Shown here: positions 22,943 to 25,159 of the stretch, piece by piece
How positions within the stretch are numbered: position 1 is the stretch's first letter
Layout: each line of letters begins with the position of its first letter
Assembly (NCBI GenBank): GCA_020852535.1
Contig: JADZAO010000125.1
Coordinates: 1-25,159 of the forward strand
Direction of reading: 5' to 3'
Origin: Paracoccaceae bacterium
GTDB taxonomy: Bacteria; Pseudomonadota; Alphaproteobacteria; Rhodobacterales; Rhodobacteraceae
Length of the DNA stretch: 25,159 bases
Notes under the pieces: generated by a model
Databases searched by the model: none
Told to the model about the DNA's origin: nothing
What the model saw: the letters and a program-made list of their open reading frames with translations, nothing else
Position numbers and translations under genes: made by a program

Positions 22943-24751
22943 ATGTCGCTTCATCCTACTATCGCCCGAGTGACCGACCGCATCCGTAAGAGGTCACACG
23001 ACCATCGCAGCGCCTATCTGGAGCGGATGGAGCGGGCCGCCTCGGTCGATGGTCCAGCACGGGGGCATCTGACTTGCGGCAACCAAGCACATGCCTGTGC
23101 GGCGATGGGAATTGACAAAGAGGCTATGGCGGCGGGGCGCATGCCCAACATAGGGATAATTAGCGCCTATAACGACATACTCTCCGCTCACCAGCCCTTC
23201 GAAACCTATCCTGCCCTGATCCGCGAGGCAGCACGCAAGGCAGGGGCCACAGCGCAGATGGCTGGCGGGGTTCCGGCGATGTGCGACGGGGTTACACAAG
23301 GTCAAGCAGGAATGGAGCTATCGCTGTTTTCCCGCGATGTGATCGCACTTGCGGCAGGTGTATCATTATCGCACGATACCTTCGACGCGGCGCTTTTCCT
23401 CGGCGTCTGCGACAAAATCGTGCCAGGGCTGATCATCGCAGCGGCCACTTTCAGCCATATCCCATCAATCTTCGTACCCGCAGGGCCGATGACGAGCGGG
23501 CTACAAAATGACGAAAAATCCAAGGTCCGCAACGCCTATGCCAATGGCGAGATAGGGCGCGATAAGCTGATGCTCGCCGAGATGGCAAGCTATCACGGAC
23601 CGGGTACATGTACTTTCTACGGCACAGCCAATACCAACCAGATGCTAATGGAATTCATGGGCCTCCACCTACCCGGCAGCTCCTTCATTAACCCTAGCAC
23701 ACCCCTGCGCGAGGCTTTGACGATTGCGTCCGTACAACGCGTGACAGAGATCACACCGCAGGGCAACGATTACCGGCCAATAGGAAAAATCCTAGACGAA
23801 CGAGCCTTTGTGAACGGACTGGTCGGACTGATGGCGACGGGCGGGTCGACAAACCTTGTCCTGCATTTACCCGTCATGGCGCGGGCAGCAGGGATACTGC
23901 TTGATTTACAGGACTTCGCCGATATTTCAGAAGCGGTACCACTGATGGCCAAAGTCTACCCGAACGGTCTAGCGGATGTGAACCACTTTCACGCGGCAGG
24001 AGGACTTGGCTATATGATAGGGAAATTACTCGACGCAGGCCTACTACATCCCGATGCTAGGACCGTAGCAGGCGATGGGCTGTCGTTTTACAGACAAGAG
24101 CCAAAGCTGATCGATGGCAAGATAGTATGGCAAAACGGAGCTACGGAAACGCTGAACAAAAATATCCTGCGCCCAACGACCGATCCCTTTGCTAAGACCG
24201 GTGGCTTAAAGCAATTATCGGGCAATCTGGGACGCGGCGTTATCAAGATTTCGGCCGTATCCCCCAAGCGGTATGTAATCGAAGCCCCAGCTCGCATCTT
24301 TCATAGTCAGGAAGATGTAAAAGCCGCATTTAAACGTGGAGAATTCATCGCAGATACTGTTATCGTAGTGCGCTTTCAGGGTCCACAAGCCAATGGCATG
24401 CCGGAACTACACTCGCTAACTCCGACCCTCTCGATCCTGCAAGATCGCGGACTACGGGTAGCATTAGTCACCGATGGGCGCATGTCGGGCGCTTCAGGCA
24501 AGGTGCCCGCCGCAATCCATGTCTCGCCCGAAGCAGCAGCCGGTGGCCCCCTTGCCCGCCTACGTGATGGTGACATCATCAGGCTCGACGCGGTTGCAGG
24601 CACGCTAACTGTTCTAACAGCCGATTTCGATACCCGTTTTCCCATAACGACTGATCTGACAGCCAACCGCTATGGTACTGGACGCGAACTCTTCGAGATA
24701 TTTCGCCGCAACGTCGGCCCTTCCGATCTGGGCGCGAGCGTAGTGGTCTGA
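22943..24751 (+). CDS. edd: 6-Phosphogluconate dehydratase
   Basis: Fe-S enzyme of the Entner-Doudoroff pathway, converting 6-phosphogluconate to 2-keto-3-deoxy-6-phosphogluconate. The 602-residue length is standard. Cysteines that bind the cluster in the IlvD/Edd family are visible: Cys114 (PAMCDGVTQGQAGME), Cys156 (GVCDKIVPG) and Cys223 (GTCTFYGTANTNQ). The NIGIISAYNDILSAHQPF block near the N-terminus and SGASGKVPAAIHVSPEA near the C-terminus are typical of Edd rather than IlvD. ATG 22943 has AAGGA upstream. The aldolase gene eda follows after 88 bp, so the two form an operon. The protein looks intact. Confidence 0.97.
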   Translation: MSLHPTIARVTDRIRKRSHDHRSAYLERMERAASVDGPARGHLTCGNQAHACAAMGIDKEAMAAGRMPNIGIISAYNDILSAHQPFETYPALIREAARKAGATAQMAGGVPAMCDGVTQGQAGMELSLFSRDVIALAAGVSLSHDTFDAALFLGVCDKIVPGLIIAAATFSHIPSIFVPAGPMTSGLQNDEKSKVRNAYANGEIGRDKLMLAEMASYHGPGTCTFYGTANTNQMLMEFMGLHLPGSSFINPSTPLREALTIASVQRVTEITPQGNDYRPIGKILDERAFVNGLVGLMATGGSTNLVLHLPVMARAAGILLDLQDFADISEAVPLMAKVYPNGLADVNHFHAAGGLGYMIGKLLDAGLLHPDARTVAGDGLSFYRQEPKLIDGKIVWQNGATETLNKNILRPTTDPFAKTGGLKQLSGNLGRGVIKISAVSPKRYVIEAPARIFHSQEDVKAAFKRGEFIADTVIVVRFQGPQANGMPELHSLTPTLSILQDRGLRVALVTDGRMSGASGKVPAAIHVSPEAAAGGPLARLRDGDIIRLDAVAGTLTVLTADFDTRFPITTDLTANRYGTGRELFEIFRRNVGPSDLGASVVV

Positions 24752-24839
24752 CACACCGTTTTTTGCTCTGAACTATCCTGCATATCTGGAGTTGCGACCC
24801 CAAATTTCGTTACAAAATCTACGCTGAAAGGAGCACTCT

Positions 24840-25159
24840 ATGACACCGAGCCAGCAAAGTGCCGCCGCCGCAAAAGTCTGCGCCCTCGCCCCCGTAATGC
24901 CTGTATTGGTGATTGATGATCTGTCCTATGCCAAACCCCTAGCAAAAGCCATAGTGTCTGGTGGCTTACCTGTGCTGGAAGTAACGCTACGCACATCCTT
25001 CGCACTTGATGCGATCCGCGCGATGGCCGAGATTCCGGACAGCGTAGTCGGGGCCGGAACCCTGCTGACGCACGCCGATGTAAAAGCGGCCAAAGCGGCG
25101 GGCGCGACCTTCGGGGTCAGTCCTGGTGCCACCGACCGCCTAATCGCCGCCTGCGAGGA
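24840..25159 (+). CDS. eda: KDPG aldolase, 3' end outside window
   Basis: 2-Keto-3-deoxy-6-phosphogluconate aldolase, which splits the Edd product into pyruvate and glyceraldehyde 3-phosphate. About 106 N-terminal residues are visible: APVMPVLVIDDLSYAKPLAKA, the active-site Glu47 and Arg51 in LEVTLRT, VVGAGTLL (69-76) and FGVSPGAT (91-98). The Schiff-base lysine block lies beyond the window edge. The ATG at 24840 has a strong AAAGGAG upstream. It forms the usual edd-eda pair. The identity is clear despite the truncation. Confidence 0.96.
   Translation, partial: MTPSQQSAAAAKVCALAPVMPVLVIDDLSYAKPLAKAIVSGGLPVLEVTLRTSFALDAIRAMAEIPDSVVGAGTLLTHADVKAAKAAGATFGVSPGATDRLIAACE

Noticed and set aside
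1..25159. CRISPR arrays, tRNA or rRNA genes, phage genes
   Set aside because: No regularly spaced repeats, no cloverleaf-like segment, no rRNA sequence and no phage structural or integrase gene was seen on reading both strands.

Overview
The window looks like chromosomal DNA of an alphaproteobacterium, most likely a Rhodobacterales/Roseobacter-group member. The gene order and protein styles support this: pyrH-frr-uppS, a SufT-type protein near an A-type Fe-S carrier, an Lrp/AsnC gene divergent from a cysG-DUF2849-cysI-cysH-DUF934 block followed by fpr, a PIN protein coupled to a RlmI-like methyltransferase, and edd-eda. No database search was possible, so the placement is inference from recalled families.

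Layout. 1-2176 (minus): pyrH, frr and a truncated uppS (UMP kinase, ribosome recycling, undecaprenyl diphosphate synthesis), divergent from miaA (2358-3227, plus). 3485-7208: a lytic transglycosylase (minus), ssb, sufT, an A-type Fe-S carrier and tpiA. 7295-7502: a decayed cytochrome P450. 7595-13011: an Lrp/AsnC regulator divergent from the sulfate-assimilation genes. The siroheme methyltransferase supplies cofactor to the sulfite reductase, CysH makes sulfite, and Fpr is a plausible electron source. 13125-14627: a small membrane-anchored protein, infC and a 54-residue membrane protein. 14991-20531: a surface-polysaccharide island with two GT2 glycosyltransferases, an IS3-family transposase remnant, an intact GNAT/FdtA/FdtB-like amino-sugar operon and a decayed initiating sugar transferase. 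20548-25159: PIN protein, RlmI-like methyltransferase, edd and the start of eda (Entner-Doudoroff pathway).

Overall the genes are mostly housekeeping. By my sum of intervals about 78% of the window is intact coding sequence, which is low for this group. Several spacers are long and A/T-rich, and three contain recognisable gene corpses (P450, IS3 transposase, sugar transferase). This fits a genome undergoing erosion, especially in its accessory island.

I found no clearly new multi-gene system. The most notable points are an AUA start codon forced on infC, substitutions at normally invariant positions in the siroheme methyltransferase and in TpiA, the decayed genes, and a compact sugar-modifying operon stranded in a partly dead polysaccharide locus.
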